Assembly: GCA_038501195.1 (NCBI GenBank)
Contig: JBBPUQ010000008.1
Span: 4,288,501-4,352,500, forward strand
Origin: Nemania diffusa
Taxonomy: Eukaryota; Ascomycota; Sordariomycetes; Xylariales; Xylariaceae
DNA: 64,000 nucleotides
Direction of reading: 5' to 3'
Part shown: piece by piece, positions 53,100 through 64,000 of the stretch
How positions within the stretch are numbered: the stretch's first letter is position 1
Layout of the letters: each line of letters starts with the position of its first letter
Program-made: the position numbers and the translations under genes
The notes under the pieces: model-generated
The model's database searches: none
What the model saw: the letters and a program-made list of their open reading frames with translations, nothing else
Told to the model about the DNA's origin: nothing

Positions 53100-54686
53100 C
53101 TAGCGAAGTTCGGGGCTATCTATGCTTGATGGCGCCGTTGCTTCCTTAGCCGTCGTAATGCCAGACTCATCTCTCGATACAGACTTTGCATCTAGGACTG
53201 AGTCGTCGGGGCTGGCTTCCTGTTTTCTCCTCTTAGGCGGCTGGTGGGCTGGGGGGTCGTGGGGGTCGTTGCTTTCGCTCGACTCCCTCTTTCTGCTGAC
53301 ATCCGCGCTCGTGTCGTGCTCTGCCGCTTTGCGTTCCGTCTCCATTGAGCATAGTTGGTCGAGTACCCAATCTGCCCGCAGCTTTCGGCGGTGGGCGGCG
53401 ATATCTTTCCACCGGTGAGCCTTCGTCTTCTGCATGAAGTTGTCGGCCTGCTGCAACGTTGCCTTTAGTTCAGCCTTTGTGGCACGGAGATCCTGGACGA
53501 GACAACCGGTGGTCCGTGAAAAAGAAGGCTGAGAGGAAACAAAACCCTGAAATTGATCCCACGCCTTGCGGTATCTGTACTCCGAGGTGCTCACTGCATT
53601 GGCGTACCGGTCGTGATAGTAGTAGGTGTAGGAGAGATATTCGACCCATGTCGTCCACGCGTCCTGCTGGCGCGGGTCCTCGGCGAGCCGGAAGGCCTGC
53701 GTGAAGCCGTGAGACGTAAGGCGGCTTTCGACGGCGCGCGTGTACGCAGCAAAGCCGTCAGAGCCAGAAGTCTCGAGGTATCGCTGTTTTTTCTTCCATA
53801 ACGTCCTGCTCTCCTCCTCGAAAGTGGGACAGGAAACATACTTGTGTAGACCCTTGTGTAGTAAGAAGCGCGTGTGCGACTCTAGGAAGGCAGAAAAGCC
53901 CTCCTCAGCTTCGAGCTTGCCGCGGTTGTCCCACTGCCACCTTTGTTGGAAAGCTTGCCAGTCTTCCAGCTGTGTCGAGAAGAGCGGCGGCACGTCGCCG
54001 TCGACCATGGGTTCGCTTATCATGCTCAGGCCGTTCATCCAGGGAAATAATACCTCTGTGTTGTCCTCTGGGTCTTCCGGGGTGCTGAGGATAAGCTCCA
54101 GGGGTGCAGCCGGCCTACCGCCAGCTTTAACTAGTTCATCGTGGCAGAAGATCTCATAGCGGGTGTTATTTTCGGGAGGGGAGTCGGTTAACACTTCAGT
54201 GGGGGTTCTGGCGTCGTAACTGCTCTGTCGCTGTAGCGATGGTAGTGCGTTGCCAGCAGCGTCCTGGCCGTCGGCGAGGAGGCCCAAGCGCTTTGAGAGT
54301 TCGTTGGTATTGAGGGGGCCGGCCGTTGCCGCTGCGGCGCTGCAAGGAGTGACATGGTTAGTGGCATGGGCGTGAAGCTGAGATGACGGTGCTAAAGTTT
54401 TGAATGTGTATATATCTGTATGGTGTATGTGGCGAGGAGGGTTGCTGATGGGTTGCGACCGTGATGGCGACGGGGATGATGCTTACCACAGCTTCACGGC
54501 AAGCGCCTCGCGTTGGTCGGGCGGGAGGCCATCGACTCCCACAACGCGCGAGATGTCGAAGCCGCCGCCCTCGGTGCGGCAGTCGTTCAAGAACCCAATA
54601 AGCCACTCCTCATCGACAGCAAGAAGGTCTTGGGCCGTGTAAACCACGGAAGCGGGAACCTCTGGCGATAAGGTGTGTTCGGACAT
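53100..54686 (-). CDS. Conserved-looking fungal protein of unknown function, two exons, 479 aa
   Basis: Exon 1 is 54686-54487 and exon 2 is 54339-53100. The 147-bp intron has GTAAGC and TTGCAG ends and a CCACTAACC branch-like site; splicing keeps the frame through VKLC-AAAATAGPLN. The start ATG at 54686 gives MSEHTLSPEVP; the upstream extension has only a GTG. No catalytic motif is visible. The protein is rich in Trp, Tyr and Gln in the middle (DWQAFQQRWQWDNRG, YLSYTYYYHDRY), with predicted helices, and ends in a charged, low-complexity tail with a likely nuclear localisation signal (PPKRRKQEA). It resembles fungal proteins I recall being labelled ankyrin 2,3/unc44, but no ankyrin repeat can be seen, so that label should not be used as a function. 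Codon usage is GC-rich, with no sign of RIP. Confidence 0.75.
54340..54486 (-). other. Intron of the 53100-54686 gene
   Basis: GT at 54486-54485 (GTAAGC), AG ending at 54340 (CTCCTTGCAG), branch-like ACTAAC about 20 bases upstream of the acceptor. Removing it avoids an immediate in-frame TAA after the donor. Confidence 0.8.
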
Positions 54687-54729
54687 GACGTGCAGGAGGG
54701 GATTAGGTGCACAGTGAAGATAGGTCACA

Positions 54730-55795
54730 CATATTGTAGGTAGCGGTATGGGGTTAAGGCTCGATTTTATAGACTCCTTTTACTTGCACTACGCGAAACA
54801 CCATTAAGCCTACTCGAGCTTATGGCCTTTTAACTCTTGCTAGATTTACAGTGGTGTAATTCTACTTGCTAAGCTTGGTAGTGTACTAGTCCGACAGACC
54901 ATATTAAATCTACTTGATTGATCACTTTGCGTACAGTCATATTGCTTTTTCACCAGCCGCGACTATACGTTTTATCTGGTCAAATTAGGTTCCATTCGTC
55001 AGTTCTTTCTTGATCAACGATCGCCCGTTATACAACATCTTCCACGTGTCGACTTATATTCACTTAAAACGAGGTTATTTTCCTTTTTCTCTATTATTGT
55101 CCGGTATAAACAAGTACCTTCTTGTCTAGGTACACCTATATACAGGCTGCTGTCTACATATACAACGTAGATAGTAAACATATAAAGCTTACATCATGGC
55201 GACCTGAGACACGGACTTTTTGCTTGCCCTTGCCGCAACCATTAAACTGCTAGCAAGCCACGCATTTTGATCTGTCAATATTTAGTTGCCAATTTTTGCA
55301 AGCTGAAATCAATCCCATAGCAGAAAGGTTATCCTTGGAAATACCGAACGTAGTTAACTATTTTATTTTTATTAAATAAACTATATTATAAATATATAAT
55401 TATTTTAATATAAAACATTAGTTTTTTTAAAAAAAAGAAAAAAAACTTTTCAAAGTGATTATAGCTGTTATTGGTTTTCCAAACTGTGATGTGTGTTTTA
55501 TAAGCTGTATTTTAGTATTTCAATATGCTAATATCCAGACAATAACAGCGTGGTGTATTGAAAAAATGCGTGAGATTAAGTCAGGGGTGTCAAATACTCG
55601 GAGGCAAGCCAGGGGGGAAACCTCAAGAGACAGGATTCGGGTTAGTAGAGAGAATTCAACTGTAGCTGTGGCGTGCTGCTGGTTTGGTTGGACGCGGCAA
55701 ACACACTCCTTTTATCACGCCTCTAATCAGCTTAGAAACCAACAACAGAGAACCCCCACCACTACTGCCTAATTGCGAGCGCTGGCATGACTAAG
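54730..55795. other. Intergenic DNA with short AT patch
   Basis: No gene recognised. 55360-55450 is a short A+T-rich patch. An open frame at 55455-55772 has no domain and crosses this patch. Confidence 0.4.
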
Positions 55796-56068
55796 CTAAG
55801 GTTGGGAACCTTGATGTTCCCGATGAGGGTGGTTCCCCCCCAGACTCATTCGACCCCAGATCCCACGATATAGTCGTCGGCAGACTTTGGACATAGGGGG
55901 CCGGGTTTTCGGAGGTTTGTAATAGCGTTGTCGAAATCTTTGGGGTAATTCGCCGGGAACAAAGCTGCTATGTCGAACAATGCAAAGTTCTATTGGCAAC
56001 AGTCGCTCATCGGGAGGCTGTCGTGGCAGTAGTTCTACTAATCCATAGTCATCGCGCATGCGAAGCAT
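55796..56068 (-). other. Open frame of 90 codons, doubtful
   Basis: Minus-strand frame rich in Arg, Pro and Leu (LVELLPRQPPDERLLPIELC). It has no recognised domain, no intron signal and no homologue that I recognise. It may be a fragment of a larger lost gene downstream of the kinase-like gene, or chance. Confidence 0.2.
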
Positions 56069-56189
56069 CTGGTGTCGCTTGCCAGGCCGCTGCTAAAAGG
56101 CCGCAGTAGACCTCACAGCTTTTAAACAACATCTATGTCTTTAGCTATATCTCAAAAGTTGTGCTTAAAGTATTATTTAAGTTGTTTAA

Positions 56190-56360
56190 GCTATAAAGCA
56201 GCTATAAACTTAATAATAATTTTATTTATTATTTATGTGTTATTTATATATCATTGATATATTATTTATATGTTATTTAAGTGTTATTTATGTATTATTT
56301 ATATATTATTTATATATTATTTATATGTTATTTATATATTGTTTATACTTTATTTATATT
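56190..56360. repeat. AT-rich tandem repeat (TTATTTATAT-like unit)
   Basis: About 12 imperfect copies of a 10-12 base unit (variants of ATTATTTATAT and ATTATTTATGT). It abuts the stop codon of the kinase-like gene and so forms its 3' flank. Confidence 0.8.
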
Positions 56361-58438
56361 TATTTTATACATTGTTTAACCTTTGATATAATTGATACAA
56401 GCTCGTCTTTGATGTTATTTTGATTTCCGCTGCCTTTATAAGTAAGCTCTCTTTTGTTTAAACTCATAAACTCAGCTCGCTCAAAGTCCACAATCATAAC
56501 ACTTCCATTGCGCGAATTATACAGCACATTGCGTGGCTCGGCATCCCGATGGAGGACATTGAGCTCGTGTATTGCCTGAAATGCCTTCCTGATCATGCTG
56601 ATGATGGTATCTTTGGCAGTCCCGCAAACTATGTCGAACAACGGCCTCCCAGCCCAGCTAAGAAATAAGAAGTGGGTAAAAACACCACCGTCGTAGTAAT
56701 AAGGTAAAATCAAGGCTACTTTGCCGAGGCACACAGGGACGTGTTTCCCCTGAATGCTACTTAGCCAGTCATACACCTGATATTCACGTTGTAGGCGGGC
56801 CAAGTGATTCTCCTCGACTCCCTTGGCGACGAGGGTATAGCCATGCGATGACAGACGTACTTTGAAAAGCGCTCCAACAGATCCGCTCAAGTAAAGTGGC
56901 ATGGCATCTGCATCTGACCCACGGTCCTTAGCCAATTGCTCAAGAAGCAGGCGTCGGAATACGGAGGGCTCGATGTGTTGTTCCGGATGGCTACTGATGT
57001 TGGGGCACCTATCGTCCATATCCCCGCCACTTGCCAGCCCCAACAAACACTTTTGGGTGCAAAAGGGACGATCCTGGATGCTTACCGGGGCGTACTTTCG
57101 GTTCTGCCCTCTCGGCTTCCCCCCTCTGCCTCGACTACGACCGCCTCGCTGCGCGCCCCTGGTGGTAGTGCTCGCTGCAGAAGACTTTGGCGCAGAGGAG
57201 CGCAACGATCGTGAAGCAGATGGAGGAGGAGGGTCGTTTCCGTTTTCGTCGTCGCTGTCACTTTTCTCGCCAAGGCGCGTATCGCGAAGTCGCATATCGC
57301 TACTCTTTGGTTGAAAGCGGGACTGTGTCTTCTTTGGAGGGCGTATGGAGGCCTTCCAGCGCTGAGGCTGGTAGAGAGGTGAATCCTTGGGCGGCTTGCG
57401 ATCTGTCGCGGGAATGCCTCGCAAGACGTCTTCAAACTCGACGTCCCAAATGCCCAGCTTCATGGCACGATCATGCCAATCTTGCGGCAGCGGCGGTGAC
57501 AGCGAGCGAAGGGCCTGGAGGACAAAGGCAAATACTTGTGCGACGGCGGTACGATGAAGCCGGCCCTCGTCGCTCTCCATCACGTCTAGGTTGGGCACGC
57601 AAACAGAATAATAAACGAGAGAGGGGTCTTCGGAGATGTAGAGAAAGACGAAGGTCTCGCCTGTACATACGTAGCCGTATGGGATGCCCTTTTCAATCAT
57701 GTACGAGAATAGCTGCGTGATAACGGCGGTGGCGAGCCACTTGGAGGCGAAGTCGAAGCCCTGGCCATGGATGTTGATGACCTCGCGCTCCGGCTGAATC
57801 TCTCCTTTCAACCCCGTGACGACCTCGTCCCTAGTCAGCTTGTGCGGCGCCTTATACAGGATCGCAAGTGCAGGGACACTTCGGCCGTCAGTTCTTCTCC
57901 TATACACGCAGAACTGGTCGGCGAGGCTCTCAAAGGTCCCGGGTTCTTGGATAGCGAGAGTTGTGCGCAGCTGGTGGTCGTGATAGGCTGCGTCAACCAG
58001 TTTCTGCACGGCGACCTCGACGGTGTCGCGTGCAAAGTGTCGAAGGGCGGTCTCGCTCGTGATAGGCCTGATCAAGCTGGCGACGTAGTCGAGCTGCTGT
58101 GGGGAGGGGAATATGGCGTGGTCGCAGAAGGGCTGGTCGGCTAGCATGCCCCAGATGTGCTCCTGTCGGGCGGGGAAGTCATGCCAGGGGACAATCCGTC
58201 GGGGGAAGACGCGGCCGGTGAGATTTGTCGCGTCGGCTTGCGATGTTGAGGATAGGTCTGTCTCGACGGGGAGATTTAGTAGCGAGTGGCAGCCGTCGAG
58301 GTATTGCTGCAGTGATTGTAGCTGCGATCCCGCCGCGCGTATGTCGGCACTCTTGGGTCTGTGTTCTGCTTCTTTGCGTCTGCGCTGCTCTTGCTTAATT
58401 AGGGCGCGCAGCCTGTCAAGTTCCTCCTCTACAGGCAT
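56360..58438 (-). CDS. Nuclease-like plus protein-kinase-like fusion protein, single exon, 692 aa
   Basis: Residues 1-30 form a charged coiled coil. Residues 80-290 resemble the N-terminal PD-(D/E)XK-like module of a large fungal family: LADQFCVYR with a candidate Asp174, then ALAILYKAPHKL (191-201) with candidate Lys196, then VITQLFSYMIEKGIPYGYVCTG. Residues 360-450 are a basic, Ser/Arg/Gly-rich linker (RGGRSRGRGGKPRG). FCTQKCLLGL...DDRCPN (459-480) is a Cys-containing signature preceding the kinase part. The kinase part has a glycine loop GSVGALFKV (519-527), a VAIK-like Lys539, HRDAEPRN (630-637) and DFERAE (651-656) in place of DFG. So ATP binding is plausible, with an unusual metal-binding motif. 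The candidate nuclease Glu position two before Lys196 is Leu, which would inactivate a nuclease if the alignment is right. It is transcribed away from the HET gene at 59284; function unknown, perhaps conflict or defence. Confidence 0.8.
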   Translation of the reverse strand: MPVEEELDRLRALIKQEQRRRKEAEHRPKSADIRAAGSQLQSLQQYLDGCHSLLNLPVETDLSSTSQADATNLTGRVFPRRIVPWHDFPARQEHIWGMLADQPFCDHAIFPSPQQLDYVASLIRPITSETALRHFARDTVEVAVQKLVDAAYHDHQLRTTLAIQEPGTFESLADQFCVYRRRTDGRSVPALAILYKAPHKLTRDEVVTGLKGEIQPEREVINIHGQGFDFASKWLATAVITQLFSYMIEKGIPYGYVCTGETFVFLYISEDPSLVYYSVCVPNLDVMESDEGRLHRTAVAQVFAFVLQALRSLSPPLPQDWHDRAMKLGIWDVEFEDVLRGIPATDRKPPKDSPLYQPQRWKASIRPPKKTQSRFQPKSSDMRLRDTRLGEKSDSDDENGNDPPPPSASRSLRSSAPKSSAASTTTRGAQRGGRSRGRGGKPRGQNRKYAPVSIQDRPFCTQKCLLGLASGGDMDDRCPNISSHPEQHIEPSVFRRLLLEQLAKDRGSDADAMPLYLSGSVGALFKVRLSSHGYTLVAKGVEENHLARLQREYQVYDWLSSIQGKHVPVCLGKVALILPYYYDGGVFTHFLFLSWAGRPLFDIVCGTAKDTIISMIRKAFQAIHELNVLHRDAEPRNVLYNSRNGSVMIVDFERAEFMSLNKRELTYKGSGNQNNIKDELVSIISKVKQCIK

Positions 58439-59283
58439 CGTAGACGCAGGAGTACATTACTATAGGAATTGGGTCGCCGATAAAAGCAGAGGGTCATGGA
58501 AATGTCTCGGCCCTGTGGGGCAAACATGGATGGTATGGGGGACTCCAGTTTCGGATGTCAGAACCTCCAGTCCTAGATTCAACATTTATATGCCAAACAA
58601 AACACAATGTAATCATGTAAAATTGATGACGAGGGCAACGCGCATATCCTGCGAGGTTATCCCAGATGTATAGAAGCCGCTGCTGACTAAACACTCGCAG
58701 TGAACCACTTCAGCATGGAACACAAAACTAACACTGCGAGAACAGTATCTTGTAGCGATACAATCATTGTGCACGGGTATTAAAGGTTGTCAAGCAGGTG
58801 TACAACGAAGGGTAAGAAGAGAGCATAGCCTGTTCTATTGAAGCGGCGCGTCCCAGGGTCTGGATTTACCTGAGCGTGACCTGCGTAATACTGGGCTGGG
58901 AAACGAGCCACTAACGTTGGAAAGGAATGTTGTACAACCCCCCAAAGATTGTAGAGGGCTGGATTTATCGGGGCCGAAACGGCTTCGCTCTGGGATAGGT
59001 GGTAATCAGCAGTCCTGCAGCCTGCTGTGTGGTAGCTGATGCCACTATGATTCGTGCAGCTCGATGCGGATTTTTATAAGCGGGTTTCGAATCCGTCATC
59101 ATTGGGGGTGGCTGTCGCGCTTGCACTCAATTTCAAATCAGCAGTTCCACCCCTCCCGATGTGAGGCTATGGTGAGATTGAGCTGAGATCCCGCAACTCG
59201 ACAACCTTAAATCTCTGCCGGATTCTTCATCACCAACTTCCCACAATCTCAACGCTCTTATTAGCTATTCTAAAAATTTCACC
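58439..59283. promoter_or_regulatory. Shared upstream region of kinase-like gene and second HET gene
   Basis: 845 bp between two divergently transcribed genes, hence the promoter region for both. The bases before 59284 (TTTCACCATG) give a good fungal start context. Specific regulator sites could not be recognised. Confidence 0.5.
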
Positions 59284-61884
59284 ATGAGTTACGCAATTGA
59301 GCATATCACTCAGTCGCCTTTGGCAACGGATGAGGCTATCACCAGTCCTCCAAACATTGTGACCCCGCGTACTCACAATCCTAGCCTTAAAGCTTTCTAT
59401 GCAACCATTCCACTCCTCGATTCGCAGAGTATTCGGCTCCTTCACCTTACTAACTCAGTACAGGGGTCTTTAACCGGCCAGCTTCGGGTTGTTTCGCTGG
59501 CGACTTCGCCTATATTCGATGCGCTTTCGTACGTTTGGGCTTGTCATCAAGATCGAGCGGATTGTGAGCCAGGAGGAGGTTGCTGTAAGAGCAACGGCGC
59601 ATATGCTATCCAATGTGGTATAGTGAGAGTGCCGACAACTAAGAATGGTTATTTTGCACTTCAGTCGCTAGTGAAGCAACTAGGGTCAGTTACAATTTGG
59701 ATTGATTCTATATGCATCAACCAGGACAATATCCAGGAGAAGAACAATCAAATAGAGCTCATGAGGGACATCTTCTCATTCGCTCGAACGACATATATCT
59801 GGCTTGATGACAATTTAGCTGCTTCGAATCACCTCCCCGGTACCCCGCCTGTCCCCGATCTCTCTTTCAACAGCATAGTCACATTTATGCAATCATATAA
59901 ACGGCACAGTGGCGTTCTAGAAACATTACTTCTTAGCCATCCTGATGGCCTCAAGTTCTGGAGTCGTGCTCCTCAAACTCAGCCACTTAATAAGGCTCGC
60001 CGTGCTGTCTTACAGCTGCTGAGAGGTTAGTCTCTCTTTCAACTATAGCGCGTAGTTCCAACTAAACATCCCACTAATGTAGTGAATTATCGGCGGTATT
60101 GTAGTAGGTTATCATTCGCCCCAGATCGGCCCGGAAGCATGTACCTTACCCCAGTTCCTACCAGAGAGTTTCTAACACCTTATCGTACAGGACCAAATCG
60201 GTATTGGTTTCCAGAGTCTAATCTCCGAAGGATTGTAAGACGGCCATGGTTCCAGCGAGCCTGGACCTTTCAAGAATTCATCTTGTCCCATCACCCAGTA
60301 ATGGTATGCGAAAACGAAATGCTGGATTGCGATTTCTTTTTCAAGATGCTGTCATGCCAGCACTTAACCGACAGCAAACGAGATTTGCAACTCCGCAGGG
60401 TATATGATTCCTGGGAAGACCTCCTATCGCTGTGGTTCCACATCGACCGCCCGCTAGAATGGAACGGAGAGATAATACGGAGGAAAATATCTGATAAACA
60501 TACTTCTTTTGCAGCTTACAGACAGAAGCTAGATGAGTCCCGATTCATAAGAGATAGGTGGTCTAGTGGGCTGCATATTGCAGCAGCGACAATTTTATTT
60601 TTATCAGTTTCTGTTTCAGTTATATTTTGGGTTCTGGAGCACGGCAATGAGAAGAGCCTCTGGCCAGTGCTATTGTTGCCTGCGTTAGCCTTGCCGCCTT
60701 CTTTGATGGTTTTGCTATATTTTCCATATTGTATAGAGTCACATCTTAACGACGTGGTACCGAAATCGTCGATAATCTACGGAATAATCAGAGCTCTTCG
60801 ACACCGGAAGTCAACAGACAAGAGAGACAAATCGTATTCACTCTACGGCATACTCGATACCCTTATTCCAAAGTTAGATCGGTCGTCAAGCAGTTCAGCA
60901 ATAAGACTCTCGAAACCAGACTACAACAAGCCCCCTTTCACGGTTTACCTTGACTTGTTCACTGACCTCCTCAATTGGAACTGTGAATTCACTTGTCTCC
61001 TAATGGACGCGGGTTTAGGTGAGCTACCCCATCTAGGCCCTTCGTGGGTACCGGACTGGTCTTCGGAAGGGCGGCGCACATGGATTGATGAAAAGTACAT
61101 TTATAGAATAAGAAAGGGCGTTACTTCGGGAGTCAGCGCTTTTGCACGTGTCGATGGTTTCGAGCTTTGTATGAAATGCATCATACTAGCATCTTGCCAA
61201 AACCCCATAATGCTGCCTTTTCGCAGCAATCATGGATTACCTGTTGAAGAGCAGGAAGCCGCTGCTTTAGAAAATTCGGTACTACAATCACTACTACAAT
61301 GGCTCAAACTTGTACAATTGGAAGCTGGTCTACAATCTGTCAACCACCATGTACATCGGGCTATATATGAAACAATTATTGGGGAAACAAGAGAAGGAAC
61401 AGGAGAAGAGCGCGAATGTCCAGAACAACATCCTTCCGAAGATGAGAATGAGAGCGAGCGAGAAGATCTCCAAGTACAAAGTTCTGATGCGCAAGAAAGG
61501 ACATTCCATAACTGGTGTCGTATCATGACGATCGAAGCGATGAAGGTAGAAGACCTTCAATCTCTCAACAGACTGAAAGCAGCTATTGCATCGGACGCAG
61601 CAATTCTAGCATGTCATAAAAGGTTTGTCAAGGCTATTCAGGGTCAACGGAGCATATTTGTTGATTCTGAGGGGTATCTCGGATCGGGGCCTTTGTATAT
61701 GAGGGAAGGCGACAAAATTGCAGTCCTCGCTGGCCTACCTGTGCCAGCCATTTTACGCCGCGCAAACGATAAAAAGGAAGAAAACGCGCGCTATTACTTC
61801 GTAGGACCAGCATTTGTCTGTGGAATGATGAAAGGAGAGATTCAACATGAAAAAGACCGGTTCACTGAGGTTTGGCTTGTTTAA
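59284..61884 (+). CDS. HET-domain protein with two predicted membrane segments, two exons, 847 aa
   Basis: Exon 1 is 59284-60025 and exon 2 is 60083-61884. The 57-bp intron (GTTAGT to ATGTAG, CCACTAATG branch-like) joins LLR-VNYRRY and removes a stop. HET signatures: FDALSYVWA (78-86), TIWIDSICINQDNIQEKN (137-154), MRDIFSFARTTYIWL (160-174) and, after an unusual insertion of about 125 residues, RPWFQRAWTFQEFIL (301-315). Residues 410-432 and 441-462 are hydrophobic and probably span a membrane, so the protein may be anchored. An acidic stretch (SEDENESEREDLQ) lies around residue 700. The C-terminus has GYLGSGPLYMREGDKIAVLAG, like the first HET gene, which supports the gene end. Expected role is non-self recognition and cell death; the partner is unknown. 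GC-normal, no RIP. Confidence 0.87.
60026..60082 (+). other. Intron of the second HET gene
   Basis: 57 bp, GTTAGT donor, ATGTAG acceptor and a CTAAT branch-like site, typical of fungal introns. It separates the two halves of the HET domain. Confidence 0.8.
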
Positions 61885-64000
61885 AAGTGTTGAAGATTTA
61901 GCTTAATAAATATAAGCTTTAACAAATTAAAATAAAGTTTTTAATAAAAAGTAAAAAGTATTATGTTATATAAATTATTATATAAATATTTATAAAATAT
62001 TTTAAATTTAATATAATATTTTTTATAATTTATTATTTTTTTTATATATAAAATTAAATATTAATTAATAATAAAATTAATAATTTAAATAAATTAAATT
62101 AAATTTATTTAGATTTATTTTATTAAAATTTAATTATATAATATATATATTAAAATAACTTCTTTTTTAAATTAAATTATAAATAATATATATTTATAAT
62201 TGTTAAGTTTTAATTTATTATAATTTATAAAATTATTAATTAAAATTATTATTTATTAAAAATATTTATTATTATAATAGTTTAACTTTTATTAAAATAT
62301 TTATTAATGTTTTAATTATAAAAAATATAAAAATTAATTCAATAATTTTATTAATTAAAATTTTTTTTTTTTTAAAAAAAAAAGTTAAATTATATATATA
62401 TGTTATATAAAATATATAAATATATAAAACTACAAATAAAGTTACAAATAAAGTTATAAAATTTAAATAAAGTTTTTTTAAAATAAATTATTTTAAAAAT
62501 TAATAAAAATTACAATTTTATATTATAATAAAATATAAATGTTTTAATTTATAATTAATAAAATAAATATAAAAATTAATAGTTTATATAAATTATTATA
62601 TTAACTTTTTTAAAAATTAAAAATTTAATATAAATTAAATAAAAATTAATTATATATAATATTTAAAATTAATTTTTATATTTAAATTAAATATTTTATT
62701 ATTATTTTTATAATTTTTTATAAATTTATTTATAGCTATTATTTTTATTTAGTTTTATAATTTCATTAATATTTTTAATTTAATAAGTTTATTTAAATAA
62801 TATCGATTTAATATAATAAATATATATTTAAAACTTTTTATAAAATATTAAATATTATTAAAGTTATATTTTTTTTTTAAAATTTAATGTTATAAATTTT
62901 TAATTTTATTTAAAAATAAAAAAATAAAAATTTAAACTATAATAAATTAAGTTATAATTATAAAAATAAATATATAAAAAGTTTAAAAAATTAATTAATT
63001 AAATAAATAAAATATAAAAAAATTTAATTTTAATATAAATAATTATATATTTATTTTAAAAAATTAATAATTATAAATTAAAAATAAACTTTTTAATAAA
63101 TTAAACTTTTTAATAATTTAATAATTTTTTAAAATTTTAATATATAAAAATATATTTATATATTAAAAGTTTTAAATTTTTAAAAAATAATTAATAAACA
63201 TTATATATATAAATTATAAAAATATTTTAATAATTTTTTTATTTAAATAAAAATTATAAAATATTGTTAAAAAGTTAATTAAATTAAAAAAAAAAAAAAA
63301 GTTTATTATTAAAAAAATTTAAACTTTATAATTATAATAAAAAAACTTTTAATATTAAATTATATAATTTAAATTAAAAATTAATAATAAATAATATTTA
63401 ATTAAAAATTTTAAAAATAATATTATTAATAAAACTTTTTATATATATATATATAAGAAAATTTAAAGTAATTTATAAAGTTTAAAGTTTGTGTTTAAGT
63501 TTTGATGTTTTATATTAATTTATATATATATTTTATAAAAAAAAATATAATTAAAAAAGTTATATATAAGTTATTTATATATATATATATGTAAAATTTA
63601 TAAGTTTTGTAAATCTTAGTAAGTTTTTATATTTTTTATTTATTTAATTATTTAATAAAAGTTTTAGTTTAAGTTTTAGTTATATTTATTTAATATATAT
63701 ATACAAGTTTTGTTAAATTATTAATTTAACAAATATATTATTTTTATATTAATTTAAATAAAATTATTTAAATATAATAAAACTTTTATTATATTTAAAT
63801 AAAATATATATAAAATTTAATTTATATAAAATAAATTTAAATAAATTATAATTTAATAATTAAATATAAAAAAATTTATAAAATAATTTATTAAATAAAA
63901 AGTTTAAAATAAAGTTTTATAAATAAATATTTAAAAAAGTTTTTTATGAAAAAATATTTAATTTAATTATATATTTTAATTTTTTAATTTTTAATTTTTG
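61885..64000. other. RIP-type AT-rich DNA, family unknown
   Basis: Composition drops to almost pure A+T about 20 bp after the HET stop codon and stays so to the window end. A slightly less mutated stretch lies at 63470-63620 (GTTTGTGTTTAAGTTTTGATG). No LTR, frame or match to elements A, B or C was found by eye. Confidence 0.55.

Noticed and set aside
55575..55620. CAGGGGTGTCAAATAC near 55580 as another hAT end
   Set aside because: No inverted partner or 8-bp duplication was found nearby.
56235..56423. Plus-strand Tyr/Ile-rich open frame at 56235-56423
   Set aside because: It is translation of the TTATTTATAT tandem repeat and overlaps the kinase-like gene end on the other strand.
56901..58673. 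Several plus-strand frames overlapping the kinase-like gene
   Set aside because: They are GC-rich shadow frames. The minus-strand frame is the only one with domain motifs and runs 692 codons.

Overview
The window looks like nuclear DNA of a filamentous ascomycete (Pezizomycotina). Two things suggest this. Short spliceosomal introns of fungal type interrupt HET-domain genes, and about 46 kb of the 64 kb is extremely AT-rich transposon debris whose copies differ almost only by C-to-T and G-to-A changes, the signature of repeat-induced point mutation (RIP). I cannot name the species. There is no telomere array, rRNA gene, CRISPR array or confident tRNA.

Layout. 1-12600 is the right part of a very large, heavily mutated Ty3/gypsy LTR retrotransposon, here called element B, copy B1; its left end lies outside the window. 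12601-17602 is a GC-normal island with a decayed PD-(D/E)XK-like gene, a solo B LTR (15102-15389, minus strand) and a HET-domain gene (15439-17602). 17603-30430 is almost pure A+T DNA with a second Ty3/gypsy element of chromodomain type (element A, 19720-26429) embedded in it. 30431-30656 is a small unmutated island. 30657-49907 is a complete second copy of element B (B2) with matching 274-bp LTRs and a 4-bp TTAA duplication; its pol relic is split by a Ty1/copia-type element (element C, 36574-42601) with 265-bp LTRs and a TTATT duplication. 49912-61884 is a second GC-normal island. It holds a 63-bp direct-repeat/hairpin element, a 700-bp non-autonomous hAT-like element with a perfect 8-bp target duplication, a two-exon gene of unknown function (minus), a large nuclease-like/kinase-like fusion protein (minus) and a second HET-domain gene with predicted membrane segments (plus). 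61885-64000 is again RIP-type AT-rich DNA.

The genes do not form an operon-like pathway. HET proteins act in fungal non-self recognition and programmed cell death, and the nuclease/kinase-like and PD-(D/E)XK-like families are expanded accessory genes of filamentous fungi. The picture is of an accessory, possibly subtelomeric or transposon-rich compartment where gene islands are squeezed between nested, RIP-inactivated retrotransposons. Element coordinates come from matching LTR pairs and target duplications read directly in the sequence. Family names rest on motif recognition in decayed reading frames.
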